Below are positions 22,304 to 32,857 of a stretch of 64,000 nt of DNA, piece after piece; position 1 is the first letter of the stretch; each line of letters starts with the position of its first letter. Made by a program: the position numbers and the translations under genes. The notes under the pieces are model-generated. The model was not told the origin of the DNA and did no database searches. It was given only the letters and a program-made list of their open reading frames with translations. Location of the stretch: assembly GCA_023362775.1 (NCBI GenBank), contig JALMGJ010000005.1, positions 90,604,421 through 90,668,420 on the forward strand, given 5' to 3'. Origin of the DNA: Charina bottae. Lineage: Eukaryota; Chordata; Lepidosauria; Squamata; Charinaidae.

Positions 22304-23122
22304 ACATTGGCGATCACTCGTAGCCAAGTAAGATTGTCTTCCAAAGGTAAAATTTTAACGGTGGATCCGTAAGTGGCTATAAAGGCCAATTCTGGATCCG
22401 CACAACCTCCCACAATGAGGGCATAGGTTTCCGGGTGGGAAACGGTCATGATGAGGGTTTGCCTGACGTGCCTTCCTTTTAGCTCTTTTCTCCTTTTCGC
22501 CCTGTACTCGTGCTTCTTCAAAGTCCATAGCGCCATTAATAAAGGATGACCTCCAATTGAAACGCTCATGAGTTAGGGCTTCCCAGTTCTCAATGCTGAT
22601 ATTACATTTTTTTAAATTAGCTTTGAGAGTATCTTTGAATCTCTTTTGCTGTCCACCAATATTCCGTTTTCCATTCTTGAGTTGGGAGTAAAGTAGCTGC
22701 TTTGGAAGACGAGGGTCAGGCATTCGAACAACATGACCGATCCAGCGAAGTTGATGTTGGATGATCATTGTTTCAATGCTGGTGGTTTTCGCTTCTTCTA
22801 ATACGCTAACATTAGTCTGCCTATCTTCCCAAGTAATTTGCAGAATTTTTCGGAGGCAGCGTTGATGGAATCTTTCAAGAAGTTGGAGGTGGCGTTTGTA
22901 GAGGGTCCATGTTTCACAGGCGTACAGAAGGGTTGGTAGTACAATGGCTTTGTAAACAAGCATTTTGGTCTCCCTGCGAATGTCCCGATCCTCAAACACT
23001 CTACGCTTCATTCGGGAGAAAGCTACACTCGCAGAGCTCAGGCGATGCTGAATTTCAGTGTCGATGTCGGCTTTTGTAGATAGATGGCTGCTGAGATAAG
23101 AGAAGTGATCGACATTTTCTAG
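22304..23122 (-). pseudogene. 5'-truncated LINE, RT C-terminal region with C2H2 finger
   Basis: The minus-strand frame 23146-22355 is open to its natural stop. It reads YLSSHLSTKADIDTEIQHRL, then VLPTLLYACETWTLYKRHL, then RFHQRCLRKILQITWED and LRWIGHVVRMPDPRLPKQLL, all typical of the region after the RT domain of a non-LTR retrotransposon. It ends with a perfect C2H2 finger (CPHC-x12-H-x3-H). The apparent start MFVCVCV comes from an adjoining CA repeat, so the copy is truncated at about 23122. A 3'-UTR-like GGCGATCACTCGTAGCCAAG lies at 22303-22325. The clade (I/Vingi-like or RTE-like) is uncertain. A second, deleted copy is at 37415-38066. Confidence 0.82.
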
Positions 23123-23123
23123 T

Positions 23124-23147
23124 GACACACACACACACACAAACACA
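23124..23147. repeat. (CA)n microsatellite
   Basis: A CA run lies at the 5' truncation point of the LINE copy. The other copy at 38066 also abuts CA-rich sequence. Confidence 0.85.
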
Positions 23148-23232
23148 CTTAGACTTTTAAGAAGTCAGTGATTTCTAATTCAGATCCATTGCTCTCATTC
23201 CTGATCTTGAGCTTCTGAAGTTTTCTTTTTTT

Positions 23233-23291
23233 ACTTGGACAAGCCACCTCTTCTGAAGTTTGCATCTTCAGAATAGGTGGCTTGTCCAAAT
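23233..23291. other. 26-bp stem inverted repeat
   Basis: The arm ACTTGGACAAGCCACCTCTT CTGAAG (23233-23258) pairs with 23266-23291 at 24 of 26 positions around a 7-nt loop. This is a short hairpin-forming unit of unknown origin, possibly a tiny foldback transposon or a hairpin RNA precursor. Confidence 0.75.
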
Positions 23292-23299
23292 AAACACTC

Positions 23300-25280
23300 C
23301 ACTACCCTATCATCTGCATCCAGAATGGGCAATGTTTTACTGTGTTTGTAAAACAATAAAAATAAGCAAAGCAACTAGTTTGCCTCTGAAGCTGATTATA
23401 AGGAAAAGATAACAGCCTGGTATAAATGAAATGATCTACAATGGTTGCCAACTGTTAGGGAATGACAATTTTTCTTCTTGTTTTCCAACTTCTTATGAAA
23501 ATCATGTTAGGATTACTTGTACAACCATCCTAGTTTGCAAAACCACATGGGATGGTTTTTTTAAACTGAGTTTTGCTCTGTGAGAAAACATTTTTACCTC
23601 ACAATGAGATATGACAACATCATCTATTTGCTGGATGGAGCTGTGAGAAGCCATATGTTTGGAGGAGTTTGATTTCAAAATCTCCAACCAAAAGTCCTGA
23701 TAGCAAATTATATGGGGTAATGCTATCAGCCACTTGGTTACGATGGTTTAGATCACAGATGGAGATGGTTAAAGAGGCATTTGAGCATGTGCCAGTCTTT
23801 CATGAAAGAGGAGATCAAGTGAAAATTTCCATTTGCAGAGTAAAGCTCACATTTCTCAATAGTGCACTTTCCTACATTTGCCACATTAACTCTTCCAGAC
23901 TGATTGGTTTTGGCACCAGTAAGTTAAACCTTGTTTTGGTCTGCTTGTCAGTGCATCAAAGGACAGGTTAAGCAGTCAGGAAAATTTATCCTAGGGAGAA
24001 AAATATTTTGGATTGCTTGATTAATTATGCACTGCTCTCCTGGTAGATATGGGACAAGTGTTCTGCTCCATTTGTTCCATACTGGATGGTCAATCTGTTC
24101 TCCCTTATCTAGTTCTGAATTGGTTGAAAATGCATGAGCTTCCTAAGAACATCTCTTTCCCTCTAAAACATACAGCCCAACCCCATCCTAGGGAATTCTC
24201 AAAGCTCCAGATGTGGGTACTCTCTGTGGATTTCTACTCAAAATTCCATCCAGTTTTATCCAAATGCTTCCAGATCATGATGTACATCTCCCCCACCCAT
24301 CCACTACCACAGTCCTTGAGGGAATATTAGAGATTTTGGGAACAAGGGAGCTTGGCAGTTCCCAAATTATCCTGAATTATCTGCTCAGCTTCCAGGAAGC
24401 TGCCTGACACCAGAACGGAGCTACATTCTCTGTAAGGTTTTCCCCAATCTCTCTAATCCCTGCCTTTTAAAATTTAGGATGCTATCAGAACCTTTCATTC
24501 TGAAAGCCTCAGTGGACCTCGGATTAGAAATTGTTCATGCTGTGTTTCCTGCCGCCCTTCTGCACTCAGCCTGGGAACATATGTCATCCATGTGGAAGCC
24601 ATAACAATGCATCCAGTTTCCTATTGCCTTCTATGCATGAAGCCAGCAATGAAAATCAGAGCTCAGTTAAATGCATGATAAGATGATTTAGGTTCTCTGC
24701 TCTGCCATGTACTCTGTGGTTACAGCATTTGCAATTTGAATGAAAAATATGAGGAACCTAGTCAATTCACCCATTCTCTGGTTCCCAACCACAATGATCC
24801 ATAGCTAATGATCCCATCATCCATAGCTAGCATATGACCTACACATTCCATTATCCCAAGCAGATGATGGCCTCATCAGTCATTCACAACTTCTTTTGGG
24901 GTTTTTTCTGCCCCTAGTAGCAGAAGAAAGAAGAGGTCGGCAGACAACCACACACACCTATCAACAAGCCAGCAGTGCTGTTGGTGAACCAGGGTAATAG
25001 GGAACTTGGAGCTGTTCACTCTTCATATTGTAAAGTATTTCCTACTGTTCATATTAGTAAAATACCTTCCAAGTCAAGCTGGTCACTTCATGTATTGGGA
25101 TCAGTCTTGGCTAAGTTGATTGCTAGTGGAAAGAGTTCTCTGAGGATGGTCCTTGATTTCATTTTCTCAGCTAAATTGTTGCCTGAAATGTTGGGAGCAG
25201 TTTTAGCTAGTATCATCTTCCACATGTACAATAAGATACAGAGGCAGTAGAGTGAGATGAAGCAGACTCCCTAAAGCTGA
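23300..25280. other. Unassigned DNA
   Basis: No repeats recognised apart from short runs. Several 90-100 codon frames (23669, 24049, 24975) show no domain or splice context that I can support. Confidence 0.4.
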
Positions 25281-25282
25281 TG

Positions 25283-25375
25283 CATTTTATTTATTTATTT
25301 ATTAATCAAATTTATCACCGCCCATCTCTACCACGGTAGACTCTGGGCGGTTTACAATAAATGTAAAAAAATTAT
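25283..25375 (-). mobile_element. CR1/L2-type LINE 3' tail, reverse
   Basis: The minus strand reads TAAACCGCCCAGAGTCTACC .. GGTAGAGATGGGCGGTGATA then (TAAA)n. It has stem-like self-complementary GGTAGAC/ACGGTAGA stretches characteristic of these tails. Confidence 0.8.
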
Positions 25376-25529
25376 TTTACATTTATAAATATAAATATAA
25401 ATATAAATTTTGGTTGTGTTGGGAGCTCAGTTCCCACAACTCCAAGACTTGCAGACCCAAAGTATTTGGAAGGTGCCTGGTTGAGAAAGGCTGTAACAGT
25501 TGCTTGTAAAATAGGTCTGTGGAGTCCAT

Positions 25530-25975
25530 GGTGCTCTCTGAGCCTTGTTGTTTTCTTGCAGACGTTTCATTGCCAGGCTAGGCAACACCTTCAGTGCGAA
25601 AAGGGAGTGGAACTTGCTCTCTGTTTATATACCCTGGCTTGTCCTGCCTGTGTTGGTGGGGGTGTTGTGCTCTCCTGGGTAGTACCTTGATTGGGTTGTT
25701 GTTTGCTGCTTGGTTGATTGACTGAGTTAATAGTTCCTTGATTAGGGTCTATTGTGTTGTTTGATTGCTCCTCTGCTGCTAATCTTGCTGTTAATCTTTG
25801 CATATCTTGTTGTTGATTGCTGACAAGGAGGTGTTCTGGTCTTCTGGCTTTTCTATTGTCTCTTATGAATGCTATGTAAATGTTGTTTACCTCTATGTGT
25901 CTGTTGATGGCTGCTTTGTCTGAGTGCCAAGCTTCCAGGAATTCTCTAGCATTTTTGGATAGGTCTTTTCAGTGA
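25530..25975 (-). pseudogene. Penelope-like element remnant
   Basis: The minus-strand text near 25925-25965 encodes REFLEAWHSDKAAINRHIEV, which resembles the C-terminal end of Penelope-like retroelement proteins after the GIY-YIG endonuclease. The following noncoding part contains AATGAAACGTCTGCAAGAAA, a motif style common near Penelope ends. Stops and frame changes are frequent, so it is dead. The assignment rests on recalled family features. Confidence 0.6.
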
Positions 25976-26655
25976 GAATTTGATTAATACAATTCAAGCT
26001 TTACTCCAAATTCAGGGCACCTAACTCTTGAGTTTGTTAGGCGCAAGCAGAAATGAATAAATTTTGGGTTTACTAATTCACAGTAATCCTGGAAACTGAA
26101 CTATGGACTGCTAGGTTCTAATCCCATTCTATTTAAAATGTACTTGATATTGGGGATTAGATTAAATTTATGGGAATTTTGATGAGTTTTAATAACAATA
26201 ATAGAAAAATCTTTACAAAAACTTGCTGGATTAGAACTGTGTCCCCCAAAGTGGGTAGTCAAACAAAAAGTGACCTCTCTCTGTATGTTAATTATGAGAT
26301 GACACCTACAAGTTAACAAGCTGAGGACCTTGTGAGAAGAGGATCTAGCTCCTACTTCTTAAGGAAAGTATGGAAATAAAGTTATCTCACAAGCAATTAA
26401 AATGCTTTCGAAATCTAAGGGAATTGTGATACTTAGATATCACATTTATTTAGAATCACGTTTTTATTAAATATATATTAAATATGTTGCTACCTCTCTT
26501 TTTCTGTTGAAGAATGCAAAACCTTTTATAGACCACTGACGGACCATGAATTCAGATGAATTAATCCCTTCTAATGCATGGCAATTCTGTTGCTTTTGCC
26601 ACAGCTTTTTCTCAGCAAATATCAACAATGGAAGAATACCGCCAGCTACATGTTC
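25976..26655. other. Unassigned DNA
   Basis: AT-rich unique-looking DNA with no recognised feature. Confidence 0.4.
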
Positions 26656-26660
26656 TGAAT

Positions 26661-26879
26661 CTGTTGTGGGTCTTCCGGGCTGTGTGGCTGTGTTCTGGAA
26701 GTTGTGGTTCCTAACGTTTTGCCAGCATCTGTGGCCAGCATCTTCAGAGGGCAGGAGCACAGAGAGTTCGCTTCTGTCTGTGCTCCTGCCCTCTGAAGAT
26801 GCTGGCCACAGATGCTGGTGAAACGTTAGGAACCACAACTTCCAGAACATGGCCACACAGCCCGGAAGACCCACAGCAG
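26661..26879. mobile_element. Large palindrome of Penelope-associated repeat
   Basis: Two 103-bp arms (26661-26763 and 26777-26879) are near-perfect inverted copies around a 13-nt loop. They carry CTGTTGTGGGTCTTCCGGGC, TTCCTAACGTTTTGCCAGCA and the GAGGGCAGGAGCACAGA centre. Mismatches are few. It shares sequence with the 12066-12217 foldback. ORFs on both strands within it are mirror-image artefacts. Penelope elements often carry inverted partial copies (family knowledge). Confidence 0.85.
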
Positions 26880-26959
26880 CCATCTACCAATTGTTCTTAA
26901 TGATTCAAAGTCTTTTTTACTGAGGTTGAACTACTCTTGTAAAGATTTGGCATATTCTC

Positions 26960-27295
26960 CCTATAATGTGGCAATTGCCCAGTGGAACATCATCTCCCCC
27001 CCCCCCCCGAGGTGAGATTGTCCCCATCCTTCACATCCATCTGGAAGTCCCTTAAAACAGGGACATGTCAGCAGGCCTGGGATCTCAAGGAAATGGCGAT
27101 TTGATGAGATGGCTGCATTGTTAATTGATAACATCAATTTTCTCCACTATCCTGTTATTAATAATATTGTTGATGTCTTCTAATTGTAGTTTTTGACATT
27201 TAGTTTTTATGATGGATTTTATTGTAGGCCGCCTAGAGTCACTTTACTGTGAGATAGGCGGCTATATAACTGTGATTAATAAATAAATATTATAA
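26960..27295 (+). mobile_element. CR1/L2-type LINE 3' end
   Basis: TGGAACATCATCTCCCCCCC .. CATCTGGAAGTCCCTTAAAACA corresponds to the last codons of CR1/L2 ORF2 (WN.ISPPP..WKSLKT). It is followed by a 3' UTR ending GTAGGCCGCCTAGAGTCACT and GAGATAGGCGGCTATATAAC with AATAAATAAATA. This copy links the short tails elsewhere in the window to a LINE. Confidence 0.75.
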
Positions 27296-27299
27296 TATA

Positions 27300-27865
27300 T
27301 AATAGGTGGCTTGGTATGCAGATCAAATGCCATTTCTCTTGGCTCTCAAGAAATATACCCAGTTCCGAAACATAATTAGACACCAATTTATTAAATTTAC
27401 TAACCTTGTAATGCACCACCATCTTTTTAATTAGCTGATCTTGCACAATGCCAATAAATATATTTAAGGATAATTTGATTTCAACAGCATAAGCTTGCTT
27501 CTTTAATTAAACTAAAGTGTAAAATTTATTTTTAGCTACCTAAAGTTCCGAGTAAGTAGTCAATGAGCCAACTTTTGAAAAGCGATACAGCTCTGTCAAA
27601 CTTCCAGTCTTTAAATCACTTACTTTTATTATTCTGTCAGAAGCTACCAAGCAATTGTATATTGTGATCCTGCTTGGTAAAACGCTGAACCAACACATAC
27701 TTCTTTTTACAAGGGCTAGTTGTGTACTATTGGTAGTTGTGAAGTATTGTTTAAGAGTAGGGTTACTCTATGCCATACCCTCCTGTAAATTTGGTTGGTT
27801 CAGGAGAGACTCCATGGAATGCTGATGCAGAAATGACTGGTTTATACTGCACATGATGTTGGTGT
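27300..27865. other. Unassigned DNA
   Basis: No recognised feature. Confidence 0.4.
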
Positions 27866-27867
27866 TT

Positions 27868-27932
27868 CATTTATTTATTTATTTTATTTATTTATAATTC
27901 GATTTGTATCACCGCTCCTTCTCCCCTTAGGG
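27868..27932 (-). mobile_element. LINE 3' tail, reverse
   Basis: A (TTTA)n run is followed by ATTCGATTTGTATCACCGCT CCTTCTCCCCTTA, the reverse of the CR1/L2-type tail. Its far end merges with a telomere-like repeat. Confidence 0.65.
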
Positions 27933-27944
27933 TTAGGGTTAGGG
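27927..27944 (+). repeat. Short interstitial (TTAGGG)3
   Basis: TTAGGGTTAGGGTTAGGG: three perfect vertebrate telomere units at the edge of a LINE tail. Confidence 0.9.
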
Positions 27945-27949
27945 TATGA

Positions 27950-28690
27950 TAAATATGATGTTTTCTGTTGTGGTCCAGCCTTGCTCCACTTTTTTTGGCT
28001 CAACCCCCCCCCCCCCCCAGCCTTTCTCAGAAGGCTTCTTTTAGCACATCAGTCAAAGGAGAAACACAGTCCCCAACTGGTATCTCCCTTTCACTAACTA
28101 GTGAAGTTTTCTTACTCAACTGCACTAGCAAAAAGAAAAGTTTGGAAGTCAGATGGTAGTACAGCCTAGCAGTAAAAGACAGAACCCATGATCATTTCAG
28201 GATGGAATAGGATAAGCATGAAGGGATGGGGTCAACAAAATAACACAACTTTCAAGATAAACACAAATGTAGCAGGCTGATGGGAATCTGTCATCCCTTG
28301 AGAAGGTTGTGTTTCTTTTCTAGTGCCCAGAAGAGTTGGGGAGATCCTAAGATGCTGAATCTTTTGAGATGCAGATCCATGTCCTGAAAGGGAGAGGGAG
28401 AAAGTGCCGTTTTCTAATACCAGCCAGTGAGAGAAAGTGATTAATACGACTTGCCAAAATGGAGATATTTTTACACCAGGAGTGAGTCACAAGACAGAGC
28501 AGCGTGGTTTGCATTTTGCTGACACTCTGCACAAGATCCAATGATGGAAAAGGCTTTAAAGCAAAAAGGCATATCTCCTGACTTCTTTCTTTTTTCTTTT
28601 TAATAAGCTGGTGTTTTCTCCTAATTTTTTCCAACTGCAATTTTAATTCTTGATGCCCCCCTGCTTTTCTGCCACTGTGCCTAATTGCAA
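27950..28690. other. Unassigned DNA with a poly(C) tract
   Basis: A long C run lies near 28004-28018. A 135-codon minus frame (28347-28754) runs into the adjoining MITE and has no recognisable domain. Confidence 0.4.
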
Positions 28691-28700
28691 CAGACAGGAT

Positions 28701-28865
28701 CGGGGGTGTCAGCCAGGGGTCGAAAAAGTCAATACGGTAGCCATGACCATGCAATCAAAGCCCCACCCTTTTTTATGTGTTCATAAGAAGGGGTGGAGCT
28801 TGGATCACATGGTTGTGCCTCCATATTGACCTTTTTGACACCCCCCCCCCCAGTGAACACCCCTG
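28701..28865. mobile_element. 165-bp palindromic hAT-type MITE
   Basis: Left and right halves are inverted copies: GTCGAAAAAGTCAATACGG..GCCCCACCC against GTCAAAAAGGTCAATATGG..GCTCCACCC on the other strand. The flanks GACAGGAT (28693-28700) and GACAGAAT (28866-28873) form an 8-bp target duplication with one mismatch, as for hAT elements. It has no coding capacity. Confidence 0.65.
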
Positions 28866-28873
28866 GACAGAAT

Positions 28874-31086
28874 ATAATTCAAGAAGGATGAGCTGCTGGT
28901 TTCACCATCACTGCCATGTTTGAGATCCATGTGCTTATTTCTCAGAAGTACATGTGCCTGATTTATCAGGATATATTGAACCAAAAATCAAAATAAATGC
29001 TCCAATGTACCAAAGGCTTGGATAAGTGTGCTAAGGAGAACATTTTCCATGCAAAATGAGAGTGGAGATGCAAAACCTCCTCTGAATCCTCACTATAAGC
29101 TCCTCCTTTTTGCTGCAAACCAAATCTAGATAGTTGCTATTGTGAATGCCTGCCTGCCCCCTCTGAATAAATCTCCATACTTGTGAGGATGAGGTTTCAC
29201 TATATAACAGTCAATAAGAATAAATGAAGCCAATGCAGAGCAAAGGAATTGCTATCATTCGGCATTAACTTAGCTAGCAATTAATAGATTCATTGGCTAC
29301 CTACTACTTCCCTGAACTTAAGTGAAGATGACTAATTTGAGCAGAGGATTCAAATATATGTAGCTTTAAAGCAGAGGTTATGAAGACTGTAATAGATTAT
29401 TCTGTAGCAGGGATTTCTATTTTTAACGAACATCATTGGGAACTTTGAATATATTTCATAACAGAATTGGATGAAATGTTCAGGTGATCAGTTTGCGCAG
29501 CTTTCTGAATGTATACTGCTTTTGTTTAAGTGTTTTCTTTTTGGTTTTTTAATGAAAAATAGCTTTTCCACTTATTTTTAAAAAGGCATTGTTCCCCTGC
29601 CTCCATTTTTTCCCCCTTTTTTCCTTCTTTCTTTAGCATGAAGTTGTTTATGAAGATGCCATTCAGTATGGACTAAGTAATAAAACATGAAGCATTTCAG
29701 AAGGATTAATGTAATAGTTAGGGTGGCAGAAAAATCTGACGGTGCAAGGCATAATTCCGGTGAAGTCCTCCCACTTTATTAACAGAGACATGTGTCCTGG
29801 TAGTGATTAAATTGTTAGTAACTAATATATAAAAGATGAAATGACTGTTCCATGTGAACATAAGTTATGTAGAGGAAGGATGGTGCATCTTCTCTCTTCC
29901 GTAGAACCGGGGACTGGCTAGCTAAGTACAACGCTGATATTACAGGTTTTCTTCTTATTATTTGATCCATTATTTTAATTGCCCAACAACCTCATTCCGT
30001 GTTATATAGAAACTACAGGTGTGCCAACCAGCCAGGATCAGATTAAAGTGTGAACTACATTTGGATTTTGACTTGAATCGGATTTGCAGTTAGAATCTCT
30101 GGATCAAATTAGTTCTGTTCGAAGTTCCAGTGTGCTGAATGTCCGTCTGCATATGTGCAAAAGCCCAACAAATCTTCAGATTAATTCAGAGATGCCAGAT
30201 TTAGTCTGATACATCAAATCTACCTAATGATTCAAGTATAAGATTTGACGCAAAGGGTGCTTTGATCGCATTGCCTTGGAATCCAAGTCCCAAAGCGAAG
30301 CTTTGTGCATCCCTAATAGAAATAATTTTAATAAGCATTGCAAAACAAACAGGTGAATTATCCATTATTTAAAAGTTCTTAGCACAGAATCCAACAGAGC
30401 CACTTTCTCTCCAGCAAATACCTATTCAAGGAAACAGGAAATAACCTTCAAAAGCTAAACCACTATTGAAAGTAATGTATTTGCTCACACAGCACCATTA
30501 TGTTTCACTGACAGCATGACCTACTCAGAGAGCCATCAACAATTGGGGTTTGGCTTGCCAAGCAAAAAAAGAACACCAGGAGCCAAATGTTTGATGTGAC
30601 CCTTTAGACAAAGCTTATAATTAGGAAGCAGAATGTGGTATCCAAAGCGAGAAACATTGAACATCAGTTGGCTACTAGCCTAGGGAGAAGACTCCTACTG
30701 CTATGCTCCAGTTTACATGGTCAATCTCACTGTGCAAGATCTTATCTGATGCCACATGTGTGTTTGTGTGCATGTGTAAATATACATAGATATAGATAAT
30801 ATAGATATGGTTCAAAATTGGTATACTGTGGCTCTTGAAATAAGGTGAAGAAGCGGAACAGGAAGGAATCAATAATTTGCACAGAACTTGGAAAGATATG
30901 GCAAGATTTTCTTTTGCTTGGTTGGGCTTTCTTTTCCCCAGGTGAAGTATAGCTGAATGAAAAATAGTGATGGCTTGAATTCTTCAGGCTATTTTGAATC
31001 AGGTATTTGTTGCTGGCATGCAATTTTAATAGGTCAAGAAAAGACCAGCGTGTTAGAGTATGCTCAAAAACACTGCTTTGTATGCA

Positions 31087-31090
<4 letters not shown>
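28874..31090. other. Unassigned unique DNA
   Basis: More than 2 kb without recognised repeats. A strong splice-acceptor-like pyrimidine tract ends at 29636 (see findings). No exon can be asserted. Confidence 0.4.

Positions 31091-31092
<2 letters not shown>

Positions 31093-31140
<48 letters not shown>
31093..31140. repeat. (TA)n microsatellite
   Basis: About 24 uninterrupted TA units. Confidence 0.97.
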
Positions 31141-31142
<2 letters not shown>

Positions 31143-31144
<2 letters not shown>

Positions 31145-31835
31145 TTTGAAAGAATCTGGAAAGTTCTGTTTTAAAAGTCAGGCTGAGAAGTTTTTTCTGT
31201 TGGAGTCAGGAGGGCTTATGGTTTAACTCCCTCCTCAGGAATGTTAATTATTGGTGCCTGAAGATCTAGCTTGACCTGGCCAATCAGAATGTTACCTGTT
31301 GTTTCTTTTCCAAATAAGTAATAGGTGAGCTGAGTCAGAGTGGTCACATGCTAAATGTTGTCTACTCAGGTAATGCCAAGTTGTTATTGTAAAGGCTTTA
31401 TATTGTAAATTTTCCTTTTGTGTTTGAGGCAACTGGCTGCAGCTATGTAGTAATTCATATGTAAATAGCCATGTGCTCTTCTCGGCTGAGATGAGCAGTA
31501 AGTTAACTGTAAGTTCTGTTTCTTTGTTTTAAAATAAAAGCAGCATTTTTTTTACTGCAAATGTTCAGTTTATTGATCTCTCAATATTTCTATAACTCTG
31601 ATCTCAAAATTATTAAAAACAATAAAATAATAATCCCATTTCCTTTCTCAGCATTTCCAGGGAAAAGGAATAGTGGAAAGGTGATGGCGTATATGTGACA
31701 GTGTGCGTATGTGTGTATCAGCAGCGTATGTGTGTATCAGCATCTGCTCCTTTTTGTAGCTATCTCACTAATTCACTAATGTAGCTATCTCACTAATAAT
31801 GAACAGATATTAGGGTTATATTTGTTGTTTATTCG
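31143..31835. other. Unassigned DNA, possibly an LTR-like segment
   Basis: From about 31230 to 31600 there is a promoter-to-polyA arrangement (TTTATATTGTA, then AAAATAAAAGCAGC), which could be a solo LTR, but no clean ends or duplications were found. Duplicated GTATGTGTGTATCAGCA words lie at 31706-31742. Confidence 0.25.
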
Positions 31836-31837
31836 TT

Positions 31838-31932
31838 TAGTCGCTTCCGACTCTTCGTGACTTCATGGACCAGCCCACGCCAGAGCTTCCTGTCGGCCAT
31901 CGCCAACCCCAGCTCCCCCACGGTCGAGTCTT
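31838..31932. mobile_element. Squamate SINE/RTE-type repeat fragment
   Basis: TTTAGTCGCTTCCGACTCTT .. CGTGACTTCATGGACCAGCC matches the block at positions 1-100 closely. The flanking words TTAGGGTTATAT (31811-31822 and 31932-31943) are repeated on both sides, a plausible 12-bp target duplication. That would make this a complete short insertion. Confidence 0.75.
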
Positions 31933-31943
31933 AGGGTTATATT

Positions 31944-32855
31944 ACAAATTTAAAATCACAATTTTGTTGTGCTGGGAACAGGATCATTTCCTGCCGATGG
32001 TCTTCAATAATCAGTCTCTCCTTTCTCTCTCTGTTTCTCTCTGCCTCTTCCTTTCTCTGTTCCTTTTTTTTTTTCATTTTTGATCTTTGAATTTTTTGTC
32101 ACAATTGGGATTAGTAAGCAGTAAGAAAATTATGTATTGAAACTCCAGAGTTTTCTTCCAATGCTGCAGCTAGTGAGAGAAATGTATTAAGCAAATGTGC
32201 CAGAAGCTGAACTTTGCTAATAAAAGCCTCTTAAAATATTTCACTCAGACAAGCAGTGTTATCCTGAGTGCCTAAGCTCCATTGTTAAGAGGGTTGCTAT
32301 GACAACTAAACCTTTACTTCTTATCAAGGTAGGTGCCAAAAGTACAGCAAGTATCAACTTTCTCCTGCCCACCCATTGCCCACCTTGATGCAGGGTTTGC
32401 TCTCACATTTTTCTTATTTCTTCTTCCAATAAATGATTTTTGAAAAATCAATAAGGAAGAGCTGCAAATTAGTGCTAGTTTTTGCACGCAAAAAAAAGCA
32501 GCACTGGCCTGAAATAGCAAGATGTAGTTTGGAAGAAGAAAAAAAAAACCCTGCAAAAATCAGTGTATAGAATTTAATGCAACCAGGAAGATCTTGCTTG
32601 AATCTCTGCTCAGCTGACTGAAATCCAAGGCTTGCCTGAGATTCCAACTTTCAGGATTGTTAAGGTTGAAAAAAATAATGGGTTCTTTTAGCACTTTGGA
32701 GGAAGTACAAGATAAAAATGTATGGCCATTTCTCAGGCTTCATTACCCTTTAGTAATGGACTTAAAGATACAACAAAGAAAATTTTATAGAGTAAACAAC
32801 TATTATTAACTATTAACTATTATTAGCTCCATGGCCCCAGCATGGGGAATTGCAC
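31944..32855. other. Unassigned DNA
   Basis: No recognised feature. The TCTCTC-rich patch near 32020-32060 is low complexity. Confidence 0.4.
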
Positions 32856-32857
32856 TC

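Noticed and set aside
22204..22569. 121-codon minus frame
   Set aside because: It is an alternative frame across the 3' end of the LINE copy and overlaps the genuine LINE frame.
22355..23146. Host zinc-finger gene
   Set aside because: The C2H2 finger is attached to a LINE RT C-terminal region, the start codon comes from a CA repeat, and a second copy exists at 37415-38066.
26467..26883. 138-codon minus and 91-codon plus frames with similar sequence
   Set aside because: They are mirror-image translations of the palindrome arms.
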